A DNA stretch of 64,000 nucleotides from Berkiella_A sp964633725 (GTDB lineage Bacteria; Pseudomonadota; Gammaproteobacteria; Berkiellales; Berkiellaceae): assembly GCA_964633725.1 (NCBI GenBank), contig CAZWHY010000008.1:23370-87369 (forward strand). The letters run 5' to 3'. The translations under genes were made by a program, and so were the position numbers. The notes under the pieces are model-generated. The model searched no databases. It saw only the letters and a program-made list of their open reading frames with translations, and was not told the DNA's origin. Shown piece by piece: positions 35,424-44,961 of this stretch (positions are counted from its first letter, which is position 1; every line of letters starts with the position of its first letter).

Positions 35424-35894
35424 TCACCACCGTTCGGCTTTCTCTTTTTTATCAAAATACTCTGCCAATCTGAGTTTTGTGCTATCTGTCGTGCCTTCGG
35501 GCAGGTTCGTTAGCGCAAACCATTTTGCGTGTTTGATTTCTGGTGAAGGTTTTGGATTTTTCTCTATTTCGAAGTCTGTCACGATATAGAGTAAAGGATA
35601 ATCGCTCACACCTAAAATATTATGTACATATACCTGAAAAAATGAGATGTTTTTGGCGATTACCCCTGCTTCTTCTTGTAGCTCCCTTTTCGCCGCTTGA
35701 GCCGTAGGTTCCATGTGATGGAGGCCGCCACCGGGGAAATGCCATCCATCCATATAAGTATGCTCTACTAACAAAATTTCCTGTTCTGAATTAACCACCA
35801 GGATCCTAACGCCTACGGTTGAGGCGCCCAGTAACCTTTGTAATCCGCGATGCGTTCTAATGAGAACTTTAAATATGAGTTTTGTCCATTCCAT
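35424..35894 (-). CDS. NUDIX hydrolase
   Basis: A 156-aa pyrophosphohydrolase with a complete Nudix box at residues 56-78 (G-x5-E-x7-REL-QEE-AG-V). It is 18 bp after maiA on the same strand, so it is likely the last gene of the tyrosine catabolic operon, though its substrate and any link with the pathway are unknown. Relatives act on nucleoside diphosphate derivatives, including toxic or oxidised nucleotides. Confidence 0.88.
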   Translation of the reverse strand: MEWTKLIFKVLIRTHRGLQRLLGASTVGVRILVVNSEQEILLVEHTYMDGWHFPGGGLHHMEPTAQAAKRELQEEAGVIAKNISFFQVYVHNILGVSDYPLLYIVTDFEIEKNPKPSPEIKHAKWFALTNLPEGTTDSTKLRLAEYFDKKEKAERW

Positions 35895-35912
35895 CGTTTA
35901 AAAGCATCCTCG

Positions 35913-36554
35913 TCATGTTGGTGCAATCGGTATGGCATTTTCAAAAGCAACCAGCGTTTGGCAATGTGCAGCAATTTGATTAATTCTCGTATAATGGCTT
36001 AAATTAAAATTAAAGCGATTGGCATTGTACAACTGAGGAATTAAACAGATATCAGCCATGGTCACGCTATCACCCATACAGTAATCTTTGCTAGCTTGTT
36101 TATTGAGTATAGCTTCAATTGCATCAAAGCCAGATTTTAACCAATGATGATACCAAGCTATTTTATCTTCTTCAGAAGTCTCTAGTGTTTTTACTAAATA
36201 TTGCAATACACGTAAATTGTTCAGGGGATGCATTTCGCAAGCAATAATTTGGGCAATTTGCCTGGTTTTGGTTCGTAAAGAGAAATTTTGGGGTAATATG
36301 GGCAAAGTGGGGTAAGCTTCTTCTAAATACTCTAATATAGCAATAGACTGAGATAGTTGAATATTATGCTCAGAATCGATTAATGTTGGAACCAAGCCTT
36401 GTGGGTTAAGTGTTTTATAGTTGGTTTGATGTTGCTCCCCCCCATCTTTGATTAAATTAACATTTATTTTTTCATAATCAAGTTTTTTTATGTTAAGCGC
36501 AATACGAATACGATAACTAGCCGTTGAACGGAAATAATCATAAAGTTTTATCAT
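35913..36554 (-). CDS. maiA: Maleylacetoacetate isomerase
   Basis: Glutathione-dependent zeta-class GST that isomerises maleylacetoacetate to fumarylacetoacetate in the tyrosine/homogentisate pathway. The N-terminal signature YFRSTASYRIRIALN holds the active-site Ser, and NPQGLVPTL gives the cis-proline glutathione site. There are 213 aa, typical of the family. It follows fahA and hppD on the same strand. Confidence 0.94.
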   Translation of the reverse strand: MIKLYDYFRSTASYRIRIALNIKKLDYEKINVNLIKDGGEQHQTNYKTLNPQGLVPTLIDSEHNIQLSQSIAILEYLEEAYPTLPILPQNFSLRTKTRQIAQIIACEMHPLNNLRVLQYLVKTLETSEEDKIAWYHHWLKSGFDAIEAILNKQASKDYCMGDSVTMADICLIPQLYNANRFNFNLSHYTRINQIAAHCQTLVAFENAIPIAPT

Positions 36555-36584
36555 GTTGATATCCTGTTTGGAGAAATGGATATT

Positions 36585-36608
36585 CCCTCTTCAGCGGAAG
36601 AAGAGGGA
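36585..36608 (-). other. Intercistronic hairpin between fahA and maiA
   Basis: CCCTCTTC and GAAGAGGG form an 8-bp GC-rich stem in the 83-bp gap between fahA and maiA. Without a T-run it is more likely an RNA processing or stability element, or a partial terminator, than a full stop. Confidence 0.45.
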
Positions 36609-36637
36609 GAGAGCTGAAATGGAGATATATTTAGTGG

Positions 36638-37624
36638 TTAATTTTCATATTTCACAACAGTTTGGTCAATGGCACCAAAGATATTTTGTTGCTTTTCATT
36701 TAGCATTTCAATACGAATGGTATCACCAAACTTCATGAATTCGGTGGTTGGCTTGCCATGTTCAATGGTTTCTAGCATACGTTTTTCAGCGATACAAGAG
36801 GAACCTTTAGATCGATCTAAATTAGACACTGTGCCTGAGCCAATGATTGTGCCGCTGCTCAACGGGCGCGTTTTGGCTGCATGTGCAATTAACGTGGGGA
36901 AATCAAAGGTCATATCGATACCCGCATTCGGTTCGCCAAATCGCTTATTATTTAGAGTGCTCATCAGTGGTAAATGTAATTTTTGTCCATCCCAAGCTTG
37001 TCCTAATGCATTCGGCGTGACGGCTACAGGGGTAAAAGCACTGGAGGGCTTGCTGTGAAAGAAGCCAAAGCCTTTTCCGATTTCATTGGGAATTAGGTTC
37101 CGTAAAGAAACGTCGTTTACCAACATAAACAAAGCAATATATTGACCTGCATCTTCTGGAGATACGCCCATTGGGACATCACTTGTGATGATGGTGATTT
37201 CTGCTTCAAAATCAATACCCCAAGCTTCATCAGCTAGATAAATATTGTCTCTTGGGCCAATAAAAGAGTCTGAGCCACCTTGATACATTAATGGGTCGGT
37301 CCAGAATTGTTCTGGCATTTTTGCGCCTCTGGCTTTTCGGACAAGCTCTACGTGATTGACATAGGCGCTACCATCAGCCCACTGATAAGCTCTGGGGAGG
37401 GGGGCGTGAACCGCCTTTGTATCAAAAGCAAAAGCTTGAGAAATATCGTTCGCATTCAGTGCGGTATAAATCTCTTGTAAATGTGCAGAGCTATTAGCCC
37501 AGTTATCAAGCGCAGCTTGCATTGTGGGGGCAATATCTGGCACTCGGGCAGCGGATTGTAAATCTTCAGAAACAACGAGTAATTCACCATCTCGGGTGCC
37601 GTTTTTAAGTGTTGCTAACTTCAT
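36638..37624 (-). CDS. fahA: Fumarylacetoacetate hydrolase
   Basis: Metal-dependent C-C hydrolase that cuts fumarylacetoacetate into fumarate and acetoacetate, the last step of tyrosine breakdown. It is of the 328-aa bacterial type, starting MKLATLKNGTRDGEL. The acidic metal-site residues lie in WGIDFEAEITIITSDVP and the FAH signature in PLSSGTIIGSGTVSN. It is 35 bp after hppD. Confidence 0.93.
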   Translation of the reverse strand: MKLATLKNGTRDGELLVVSEDLQSAARVPDIAPTMQAALDNWANSSAHLQEIYTALNANDISQAFAFDTKAVHAPLPRAYQWADGSAYVNHVELVRKARGAKMPEQFWTDPLMYQGGSDSFIGPRDNIYLADEAWGIDFEAEITIITSDVPMGVSPEDAGQYIALFMLVNDVSLRNLIPNEIGKGFGFFHSKPSSAFTPVAVTPNALGQAWDGQKLHLPLMSTLNNKRFGEPNAGIDMTFDFPTLIAHAAKTRPLSSGTIIGSGTVSNLDRSKGSSCIAEKRMLETIEHGKPTTEFMKFGDTIRIEMLNEKQQNIFGAIDQTVVKYEN

Positions 37625-37659
37625 AATGTAATACCTTAACTATCATGTCATCTAAAAAT

Positions 37660-38760
37660 TTAGACTTCTTCTTTATTTTTAATATCTTTTCCCAGAACAC
37701 CGCGGCGTACTTGGTCACGCTCAATAGACTCAAAGAGAGCGGTAAAGTTCCCTTCGCCAAAACCATCGTTACCTTTTCTTTGGATAATCTCAAAAAATAT
37801 GGGGCCTATGACGTTTTGAGTGAAAATTTGCAACAGCAATCCTTCTTTACTTTCAATCGAGCCATCTATTAATATTTTGTTGTTACGCATTCTTTCGAGA
37901 TCTTCATTGTGACCGGGAATGCGTTTATCGACGACTTCATAATAAGTATCCGGAACGGTTAAGAATTCTAAATTGCTAGATTTTAAGCTTTCGACCGTGG
38001 TATAAATATCATCGGTTGTCAGGGCAATGTGTTGTATGCCTTCGCCTTTGTATTCTTTTAAATATTCCTCTATTTGAGAAACATCATCTTTAGATTGATT
38101 CAGTGGGATTTTGATTTTGCCGCAAGGGCTAGATAAGGCGCGACTGGTTAAGCCTGTCATTTCGCCTTCAATGTCAAAAAAACGAATTTCAAAGAAGCCA
38201 AATACTTTGCAATAAAAATCAGTCCAGCGATCCATTTCGCCTTTGTAAACATTGTGGGTTAGGTGATCAATCAGATTGAGACCGTGGCCTTTGGGGGTTT
38301 TGTCTATATTGGGCAGGAAATTAAAATCATTTTCATATAGGTTATTATTAGTAGTATATTGGTCAACCAGATAGAGCAAGCTGCCGCCAATGCCTTCAAT
38401 GGCTAATTGATTTAAGTCATTTTCGGCGCGGGGTTTTGCACCTAATTGTATGGCTCTTTCATAGGCCATTTTGGCATCTTTGACTCTGAAAGCCATACTG
38501 CAAGCGCATGGACCATGGCGCCTGGAGAAGTCTTCTGCATGAGAGCCTTTAACTTTATTTAACAAAAAATTAACACCATTTTGCCTATATAAAATAATAT
38601 CTTTAGTTTTATGTTGTGCTATCGGTGTCATGCCGAGTTGTTTGAATAAGTCATCTAAGTCGGCTGAATTGGAACCGGAAAATTCTACAAATTCAAAACC
38701 ATCCAATTGCATTGGGTTGTCTGGGTTTTGAACCGTGTGGCTTTTTAGTTGTGTTTTCAT
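37660..38760 (-). CDS. hppD: 4-hydroxyphenylpyruvate dioxygenase
   Basis: Fe(II) enzyme that turns 4-hydroxyphenylpyruvate into homogentisate. It is a 366-aa vicinal-oxygen-chelate protein with two halves. The iron ligands are visible: His in LIDHLTHNVY, His in GIQHIALTTDDI and Glu in GPIFFEIIQRKG; the C-terminal GFGEGNFTALFESIERDQ is diagnostic. In Legionella the homologue (Lly, legiolysin) makes the melanin-like pigment. It is first in the hppD-fahA-maiA-NUDIX operon and divergent from the tyrosine permease. Confidence 0.96.
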   Translation of the reverse strand: MKTQLKSHTVQNPDNPMQLDGFEFVEFSGSNSADLDDLFKQLGMTPIAQHKTKDIILYRQNGVNFLLNKVKGSHAEDFSRRHGPCACSMAFRVKDAKMAYERAIQLGAKPRAENDLNQLAIEGIGGSLLYLVDQYTTNNNLYENDFNFLPNIDKTPKGHGLNLIDHLTHNVYKGEMDRWTDFYCKVFGFFEIRFFDIEGEMTGLTSRALSSPCGKIKIPLNQSKDDVSQIEEYLKEYKGEGIQHIALTTDDIYTTVESLKSSNLEFLTVPDTYYEVVDKRIPGHNEDLERMRNNKILIDGSIESKEGLLLQIFTQNVIGPIFFEIIQRKGNDGFGEGNFTALFESIERDQVRRGVLGKDIKNKEEV

Positions 38761-38960
38761 TGGGTAACTCCATTTTAATAAGTTGACTTATTGATCCCTA
38801 ATTTACCAAATACCCTAGAGTAAAGAATGCGGTTTGCCAAGTGAAAACGTTATTGCATCGCAGGATATTTAAATTATGCAGTACGGTAACTTGCAATGCC
38901 GTGTGTTGGCAAGTACTCTAATTTATCGTATGACTCAGCAGTATCAAGTAGGTTAATTAA

Positions 38961-40184
38961 ATGAAATGGCAAGCCTTAAATAGAGTTTTTGGAGGGGCAT
39001 TATTAGTCGCAGGAACGTGTATAGGCGCTGGTATGCTGGGAGTACCCATTGCAACGGCTGCCGCGGGATTTTATCCCTCTGTTGTGGCGTTTGTTTTTTG
39101 TTGGGCAATGATGACACTCAGTGCTTTTTTAATGCTAGAAATTTCATTATGCTACCCAGAAGGTAGTAATCTGATTAGTATGGCCAAAGCCACATTAGGG
39201 CGTTCTGGTCAATGGATTGCATGGTTTTGTTATCTGCTTTTCTTATATTCTTTGATGGCGGCTTATACTTCTGGTGGTGCCGGTATTATTGCGAAAATAT
39301 TCAATAAATTGGGCATTCATGAGTCATTTAGCTTGTACGCTTTTATTGGGTTTTTTGCGGCGGTGGTTTATTTGGGCACAAAGTGGGTGGATGGTATCAA
39401 TCGCATTATGATGGTTGGTTTAATTATTGCTTACGTAGCCCTGGTTTCCCTTGCTGCACCAGAGGTTAAAGTTGAGAAATTAAATGAGGGTAGCGCACAA
39501 TTTTTGTTTATGGCTGCGCCTTTGTTGGTGACAGCTTTTGGCTTCCACCTATTGATACCGAGTCTAAAAAATTATATGCATTCTCATGTCAAAGAATTAC
39601 GTCTGGCTATTTTTTTCGGTGGTCTATTGCCACTGGTTGTTTACTTATTGTGGGAATACATTGTCCTTGGCCTTGTGCCGGTTTATGGCTCCGCAGGGCT
39701 GCTGGCGATTGATCAATCCCCACAGCCAGTTGTGGCATTGACGCAGGCGCTTAGTGATACGCTCAACAATCAATGGGTCACCTTATTTGCCAGAACATTT
39801 GGATTTTGTGCAATATTGACTTCATTTGTTGGGGTGGCATTAGGGTTGTTTGATTTTTTATCAGATGGCTTTCAGATCAAAAAATCCCCTGTGGGTAAGA
39901 GCATGCTTACAGTGCTGACATTTTTACCACCCGCATTATTTTCATTATTTTATCCAGCTGGTTTTTTATTGGCTTTAAGGTATGCTGGAATATTCGCGGC
40001 AATCCTTTTAGTTATGTACCCTGCACTTATGGTGTGGAGCCATAGATATCGTTTAAAGCAAAAAAGCGAGTATCAAGTTTTTGGCGGTCGAGGGGTATTA
40101 TTGCTGGTGATGATTTTCGGTTTCGGGGTTATTTGTTTAGAAGTCTTGCAAGAGCTCCATTTATTGCCTCTGCCGAATGTGTAG
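38961..40184 (+). CDS. tyrP: Tyrosine/aromatic amino acid permease (HAAAP family)
   Basis: A 407-aa inner-membrane permease with eleven transmembrane helices, beginning FGGALLVAGTCIGAGMLGVP, the hallmark of TyrP/TnaB/Mtr transporters. It brings in tyrosine or another aromatic amino acid by proton symport. Its place opposite hppD and before the aminotransferase and phhB supports a tyrosine or phenylalanine substrate. The 200-bp divergent spacer has inverted TTGCCAA/TTGGCAA copies that might be an operator. Confidence 0.88.
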   Translation: MKWQALNRVFGGALLVAGTCIGAGMLGVPIATAAAGFYPSVVAFVFCWAMMTLSAFLMLEISLCYPEGSNLISMAKATLGRSGQWIAWFCYLLFLYSLMAAYTSGGAGIIAKIFNKLGIHESFSLYAFIGFFAAVVYLGTKWVDGINRIMMVGLIIAYVALVSLAAPEVKVEKLNEGSAQFLFMAAPLLVTAFGFHLLIPSLKNYMHSHVKELRLAIFFGGLLPLVVYLLWEYIVLGLVPVYGSAGLLAIDQSPQPVVALTQALSDTLNNQWVTLFARTFGFCAILTSFVGVALGLFDFLSDGFQIKKSPVGKSMLTVLTFLPPALFSLFYPAGFLLALRYAGIFAAILLVMYPALMVWSHRYRLKQKSEYQVFGGRGVLLLVMIFGFGVICLEVLQELHLLPLPNV

Positions 40185-40255
40185 GTTGTAATGGTTGTTG
40201 AATTTGAAAGCGCATAAAATTTAAAAATAAAAATATTTCTTTCCAGGACATAATA

Positions 40256-41371
40256 ATGAAAACAAATATACTAAATTTGGTTAATCCTTGTATTTTAGAT
40301 GTCAATCCTTACCAACCCGGTAAAAATTTAAACGCGTGCCAGCGAGAGTATGGTTTAACGCATTTTGTTAAGCTGGCCAGCAATGAAAATCCTTTAGGCC
40401 CTAGTCCCAAAGTTATGCAAGCCATCCACGATGCTATTTCGCAAATTGCCAATTACCCTGATAACCAATGTTATGATTTACGAAAAGCGCTGAGTGAACA
40501 TTATCAGGTCGCATTTGACCAGTTTATAGTAGGCAATGGCTCGGAAGAGATTTTAAAAATGCTTCTAGAAGTGTTTGTCATGCCAGGACAAGAAGTTATC
40601 TTTGGTCAATATGCTTTTATGGCGTATGAAATCTTAGCGAAGAGTGTGGGGGCAGACATCAAAAAAATACCGATGCCTAATTGGACTTTAGATTTTAATC
40701 GGGTCTTGGATGCCATTACCCCTAAAACCAAAATGATTATGTTAGCAAATCCTAATAACCCAACAGGGACTTATATTCCAGAGAAAGAATTTAAATCCTT
40801 TATGCAGCGTGTGCCTTCAAACGTATTGGTTATTTCCGATGAAGCGTATTATGAATATGTCAAAAAAGCAGATTACCCACAGACGCACACATGGTTAGAT
40901 CAATTTCCTAATCTCATTATTACCAGAACGTTCTCTAAAGCATACGGCATGGCTGGCATGCGGGTAGGATATGCGATGGCACATGAAGATATTGTCGCGG
41001 TTGTCAACCGCATCAGGCAGCCCTTTAATGTAAATCATCTTGCGCAAGTCGCTGCATTAGCGGCAATTAAAGATCAAGCCTTTTTACAATATAGTGTGGA
41101 CATGAATAAACAACATCGAGATGGATTAGAAAAAGGTTTGATAGCATTGGGTATACCATTTATTCCGAGTCAAGCAAATTTTATCATGTTGCATGTTAAA
41201 ACAGATGGCGTAGCATTATATGAAAATCTATTGCGCATGGGGGTCATTATTCGTCCATTGAAATTTTTTCAATTAAATCATTATGTGAGAGTCAGCGTTG
41301 GTTTAGAAGAAGAAAACAAATGCTTCTTAAATGCGTTGGATCAAGTGTTGCCTAAGGAGAAAGTTGCATGA
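40256..41371 (+). CDS. Histidinol-phosphate/aromatic aminotransferase (HisC-like)
   Basis: PLP aminotransferase of class I/II, 371 aa. SNENPLGPSP, NPNNPTGT, DEAYYEYV and RTFSKAYGMAGMRVGY (Schiff-base lysine near 228) are all seen. The HisC family contains both histidinol-phosphate and aromatic aminotransferases. Lying with phhB, the tyrosine permease and hppD, it most likely converts tyrosine and phenylalanine to the phenylpyruvates. Its end overlaps phhB by 4 bp. Confidence 0.88.
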   Translation: MKTNILNLVNPCILDVNPYQPGKNLNACQREYGLTHFVKLASNENPLGPSPKVMQAIHDAISQIANYPDNQCYDLRKALSEHYQVAFDQFIVGNGSEEILKMLLEVFVMPGQEVIFGQYAFMAYEILAKSVGADIKKIPMPNWTLDFNRVLDAITPKTKMIMLANPNNPTGTYIPEKEFKSFMQRVPSNVLVISDEAYYEYVKKADYPQTHTWLDQFPNLIITRTFSKAYGMAGMRVGYAMAHEDIVAVVNRIRQPFNVNHLAQVAALAAIKDQAFLQYSVDMNKQHRDGLEKGLIALGIPFIPSQANFIMLHVKTDGVALYENLLRMGVIIRPLKFFQLNHYVRVSVGLEEENKCFLNALDQVLPKEKVA

Positions 41372-41715
41372 CATTAGTCGAGAAACATTGTGAAGCTTGT
41401 GAGGGGGGGGTATCGCCTCTTACCATAGAAGAAGCAGACAAATATTTAAAAAAAATAACCGAATGGAAAATAGCGCCTACAGGTAAAACGATGACCTGTG
41501 ATTTTTCTTTCAAAAATTATTACCATACAATGGCTTTTGTTAATGCAATTGCGTTTATGGCACATTTTGAAAATCATCATCCAGATATGACGGTATCTTA
41601 TAATCGCTGTTCGGTGCTATATACGACGCATTCTATTGGTGGTCTGTCTGAAAATGACTTTATTTGTGCGGCAAAGGTGGATAAGCTGTTTTTAGAGAGC
41701 AAAGGAACAAGGTAG
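41368..41715 (+). CDS. phhB: Pterin-4-alpha-carbinolamine dehydratase
   Basis: Regenerates the pterin cofactor of phenylalanine hydroxylase. It is 115 aa with FSFKNYYHTMAFVNAIA, HFENHHPDMTVSYNRCSV and THSIGGLSENDF, which hold the catalytic histidines. It starts in an ATGA overlap with the aminotransferase gene. Its partner phhA is 3.2 kb downstream on the opposite strand, separated by the kinase and P450 genes. Confidence 0.94.
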   Translation: MTLVEKHCEACEGGVSPLTIEEADKYLKKITEWKIAPTGKTMTCDFSFKNYYHTMAFVNAIAFMAHFENHHPDMTVSYNRCSVLYTTHSIGGLSENDFICAAKVDKLFLESKGTR

Positions 41716-41724
41716 TACGCAAGT

Positions 41725-42939
41725 ATGCAGGACGGAGCAAAACACTTTACCCAGGATATGGTGTTATCTTTATTTGAAAAGGCTGCAAAGCAACAAGATG
41801 CACTATTTAATGATATTGATTTAATTGTAGATTCTGAACCTGAGTTGTTAGCAGGTGGTGTTTTAAATCAAGTATATAAGGTCTGGATAAATGATACGGA
41901 GTATGTTGTCAAATGGATGACTGGTCAGCAGCTGGATCCTACTGCCTGTGGTTCCAATCAAGAGCTATATGATTTACAAAAACATATAGCTGGGTACTCA
42001 GAACTCGTACCCAAACCTTATGCTTTTATTCCTAATTTTAATGGTTATGATGCTGTTATTATGGAATATATTGAAGGTTTGAAAATTGGGGATGTGGCTG
42101 GGAATAACAGGGATACAGGTTATGCTTATTTATTGGGCGAGAGCATTGCAAGTTTTCACGATCAGACACATTCTGTGCCAAAATTTGAAGTACAACCTAA
42201 TGACTTTAAATCTGTTGCCTCAGAACTGACCCACTGTGCCAAGCGGTTATGGCAAAAAGGCCAAGTTTGGAATGAAGTTCAATATTTATATACATTTTTC
42301 AAATACGCTGTAGGCACTTTATTTTATCCATCTGATAGTGGTCTGCCTGGTGGATTAATACATGGTGATTTGCATCAACATAATATTTTCGTTTATGAAG
42401 ATAATAATAGTGTAGAGTCTGTAAAGTTATTGGATTTTGATTTGGTTCGAGAAGATAAATATATCAAAGATATTGCAAACGCTATTTGTATGTTTTGTTT
42501 GCCAGAAATAACAGATCAATATGATATTAAAAAAGAATATATCTTTGACTCGGATTTCGCACAACACCTAATAAAAGGCTATGAGAGTATTCGTGAGCTC
42601 AGTCAAGCAGAGCTAGATTATTTGCCAACAGCAATACGGGATAGAATTGACCTGGAAAAAGTCGGGAATATGAAATTACGTAATGAAAGTAAGCCGCCAG
42701 GGACGAATTTTAACCCAGCACGAGCGAAAGTGATGGAGATATTTTTGAAAGACGAGTGGGTTGGTTTTAGAGAGAGTTTTAAGGTGCCATTTGGGAATGG
42801 TGAACCTGAACTAGTCGAAGGCCTATTGAAACATGATAGTAAAGGCTTTCAAATAAGAGCAGGTGCTATGCCTGTTGGAGACAATGGCTTGGCAGCAGAT
42901 GTCTCCTCCTCTTCGTTAAAATGTCGGGTAAAACTCTAA
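41725..42939 (+). CDS. APH/choline-kinase-fold phosphotransferase
   Basis: A 404-aa protein with a kinase-like fold: LAGGVLNQVYKVWINDTEYVVKWM (nucleotide loop and Lys), IHGDLHQHNIFVY near residues 213-225 (catalytic HGDxHxxN) and LLDFDLV near 238 (metal-binding DFD). This matches aminoglycoside phosphotransferase, choline and homoserine kinases. The last 80 residues or so are not family-like. It is 9 bp after phhB, so in the same operon, but a phosphorylation step is not part of known phenylalanine breakdown. In a host-associated genome it might also act on choline or ethanolamine. Confidence 0.72.
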   Translation: MQDGAKHFTQDMVLSLFEKAAKQQDALFNDIDLIVDSEPELLAGGVLNQVYKVWINDTEYVVKWMTGQQLDPTACGSNQELYDLQKHIAGYSELVPKPYAFIPNFNGYDAVIMEYIEGLKIGDVAGNNRDTGYAYLLGESIASFHDQTHSVPKFEVQPNDFKSVASELTHCAKRLWQKGQVWNEVQYLYTFFKYAVGTLFYPSDSGLPGGLIHGDLHQHNIFVYEDNNSVESVKLLDFDLVREDKYIKDIANAICMFCLPEITDQYDIKKEYIFDSDFAQHLIKGYESIRELSQAELDYLPTAIRDRIDLEKVGNMKLRNESKPPGTNFNPARAKVMEIFLKDEWVGFRESFKVPFGNGEPELVEGLLKHDSKGFQIRAGAMPVGDNGLAADVSSSSLKCRVKL

Positions 42940-42949
42940 TAAAAATCTA

Positions 42950-43190
42950 TATTTTTTTATCAAACAAAGGCTCATGCATCCCGAGCCTTTGGGCGTCTTT
43001 TATCAAGGCTAATAAATCCTGTTGAATAATATTAAAAAACCGATTAACGCCGGAACAGGATAGGCTTCCCAGTCTGTATACGAGCCAAGTATATTTGATG
43101 AGGAATGGCCATGTAGTGTTGTGAGTTAGGGTTTTAACAATGATATGACTATTGCACTAAAAACTTTATTCTAAATTCTAAAATTTTATT
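42950..43190 (-). pseudogene. Remnant of a second phhA copy with internal deletions
   Basis: Three pieces of phhA survive in order. 42960-43035 matches the C-terminal end (45034-44978 region) almost perfectly. About 43036-43089 matches the part near 45495-45545 that codes for the GFEK/VYPVP section. 43090-43130 matches the start and the bases just upstream (near 45733-45770), and 43150-43190 still resembles the phhA promoter region near 45848-45895. Most of the gene between has been deleted. The tail was probably refreshed by gene conversion. Confidence 0.82.
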
Positions 43191-43388
43191 CATCGCTATA
43201 TAACAAACTTATTATCCCAGAATATTGGAATAATGATATTTGCACATAATTTTAGAACATTTTTGTTCACTTCAAGAAAATTTAGATGAGCTTACCCTGT
43301 TTAAAAAACAGATGGTTGAATAATATGATACAAATTTGTTAGCATAGGTGCTTTAATTTAATGCTATAAAAAATTTCTTGGAGCTCTT

Positions 43389-44921
43389 ATGTTAAAAGGG
43401 ATGTTGACTAACGTGCTATTGAAATCAGCTGAATGGACAGCCTCAGGACTTTGTAAAGAATTTCTTGTAGGGAAGGGTGAATATTTCACAGGAAAATTAT
43501 CAGATAAAGCGTTTGAGTCAGAATATGGATTCATCATGTTTCCATTCAGTGGTGCCATCAGGTTAACAACAAACACCGAATATTTTGTGACTGTAACTAA
43601 CCCAGAGCTAGCAAAGGCAATTTTAGTGCATAATCCTGCGCGACAAAGTTCTGCACCTGAGGAGGGCTCGTCATCATCGGCTTCTGAAACAAACGATCCT
43701 CATGCAAGATATAATTTTCGTCGTATTAATAATTTTTTTCGAACCGAAGGAGACCAAGCTGTACTGCTCACCCAGCAAGGAGAGGCAGCAAAAGCAGGCA
43801 GACAAGGCATTGTATCGGTTATAGAATCACATCAAAATGAGATGAACACAGCGTTAGCAAGCAACTTACAAAGGTGGTGTTCAGAAGCAATATCAGCACC
43901 AGCGCCGCCTAATCTGGAGATTAGTTTGCAAGGCATTGTAACACGGGTTATTGCAAAACATCTTTTAGGGTTAGATGTTCTGCCGGATGATTTTGATAAG
44001 GTAGTAAAGTTAATCAATGATTTTGACCGAGCCATGATGAGTATGGATGTTACGACCATGTTTGCAGTTGAATCTCAACTTTATCAATACTCAGAAGAAC
44101 TTTTTGAAAATAATTCAGGTAATATTACAAATACAGACTATATGCTTCCCCACCTGATTAATGGTGTCAACAATCAGAATAATATTGCTATGTCGTTCCT
44201 ACTGACTGCAAATCTCAGTAGATTGATTATATTATCCATTATCAAGCTAGCCACGGATAATGGTTTACAATTACAATATAAAAACGCGCTAAAAATTTTA
44301 CAAGACGATCCTGAAAATGGAGAGGCCAAGCAAACACTCAATAATTTTTATAAAGAATTTTGCAGGCTGTATGGTGGTATGTCGTTTATCTCTCGGTATT
44401 CATCTATCCCTATAAGTTTTAACGTGACTGGTGCGGGTGGAGAGAATTTTGAGTTCAACTTTCCTGCTAATTCGTTTTTTCAAATCCCATCCAGAAGGCT
44501 AAGGTTATCTAATGTTTTTGGTGAAGACTCTCTCGAATTTAATCCTGAGCGCTATTTTAACGAGGCAGTACCAAATCCCTTAGTAGGTGCTTATAGCCCC
44601 TTTGGCGCAGGAGCTCGCCAATGTCCTGCTTTGAGTCATAATTTTATCAAAAATACTGTTGAGCAGGCACTTGCTATATTTTTAACTCACACGCTTACAG
44701 TAGGTACCTCGATGGAAGAAATTCCAGCAGAAACCACTTATATTGAATTACTTCATGGACCATATTGTGCTACAGTTACGAACGATCTTTTTGAGGATGT
44801 ACCGTGTTATCGACCTAGTGCGCGAGAGGTACCGGTTCATGCCGAGCAAGAGATACTGATAGATATATCCCATCTACAGATGGATAATTCTGGCTTAAGA
44901 CCAGGTAAAAACCGAATTTAG
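43389..44921 (+). CDS. Cytochrome P450-like protein
   Basis: A 510-aa heme-thiolate monooxygenase candidate. The heme-binding loop SPFGAGARQCPALSHN (F-x-x-G-x-R-x-C, Cys near residue 412) is intact; before it comes LEFNPERYF, and an ExxR (EFCR) is near 323. The I-helix segment (AMSFLLTANLSRLI) lacks the usual AGxxTT acid-alcohol pair, so oxygen activation could differ. A Ser-rich insert is near residues 95-105. It has no membrane anchor. It sits between the phhA remnant and intact phhA; the substrate is unknown and no ferredoxin partner is nearby. Confidence 0.78.
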   Translation: MLKGMLTNVLLKSAEWTASGLCKEFLVGKGEYFTGKLSDKAFESEYGFIMFPFSGAIRLTTNTEYFVTVTNPELAKAILVHNPARQSSAPEEGSSSSASETNDPHARYNFRRINNFFRTEGDQAVLLTQQGEAAKAGRQGIVSVIESHQNEMNTALASNLQRWCSEAISAPAPPNLEISLQGIVTRVIAKHLLGLDVLPDDFDKVVKLINDFDRAMMSMDVTTMFAVESQLYQYSEELFENNSGNITNTDYMLPHLINGVNNQNNIAMSFLLTANLSRLIILSIIKLATDNGLQLQYKNALKILQDDPENGEAKQTLNNFYKEFCRLYGGMSFISRYSSIPISFNVTGAGGENFEFNFPANSFFQIPSRRLRLSNVFGEDSLEFNPERYFNEAVPNPLVGAYSPFGAGARQCPALSHNFIKNTVEQALAIFLTHTLTVGTSMEEIPAETTYIELLHGPYCATVTNDLFEDVPCYRPSAREVPVHAEQEILIDISHLQMDNSGLRPGKNRI

Positions 44922-44961
44922 CACAATCTCTCGTTTTGTATCGTATATTTCAAATTAAGAA

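Noticed and set aside
38820..38910. Operator between hppD and tyrP
   Set aside because: TTGCCAA and TTGGCAA are inverted but about 70 bases apart and short; not enough for a separate feature without footprint or motif support.
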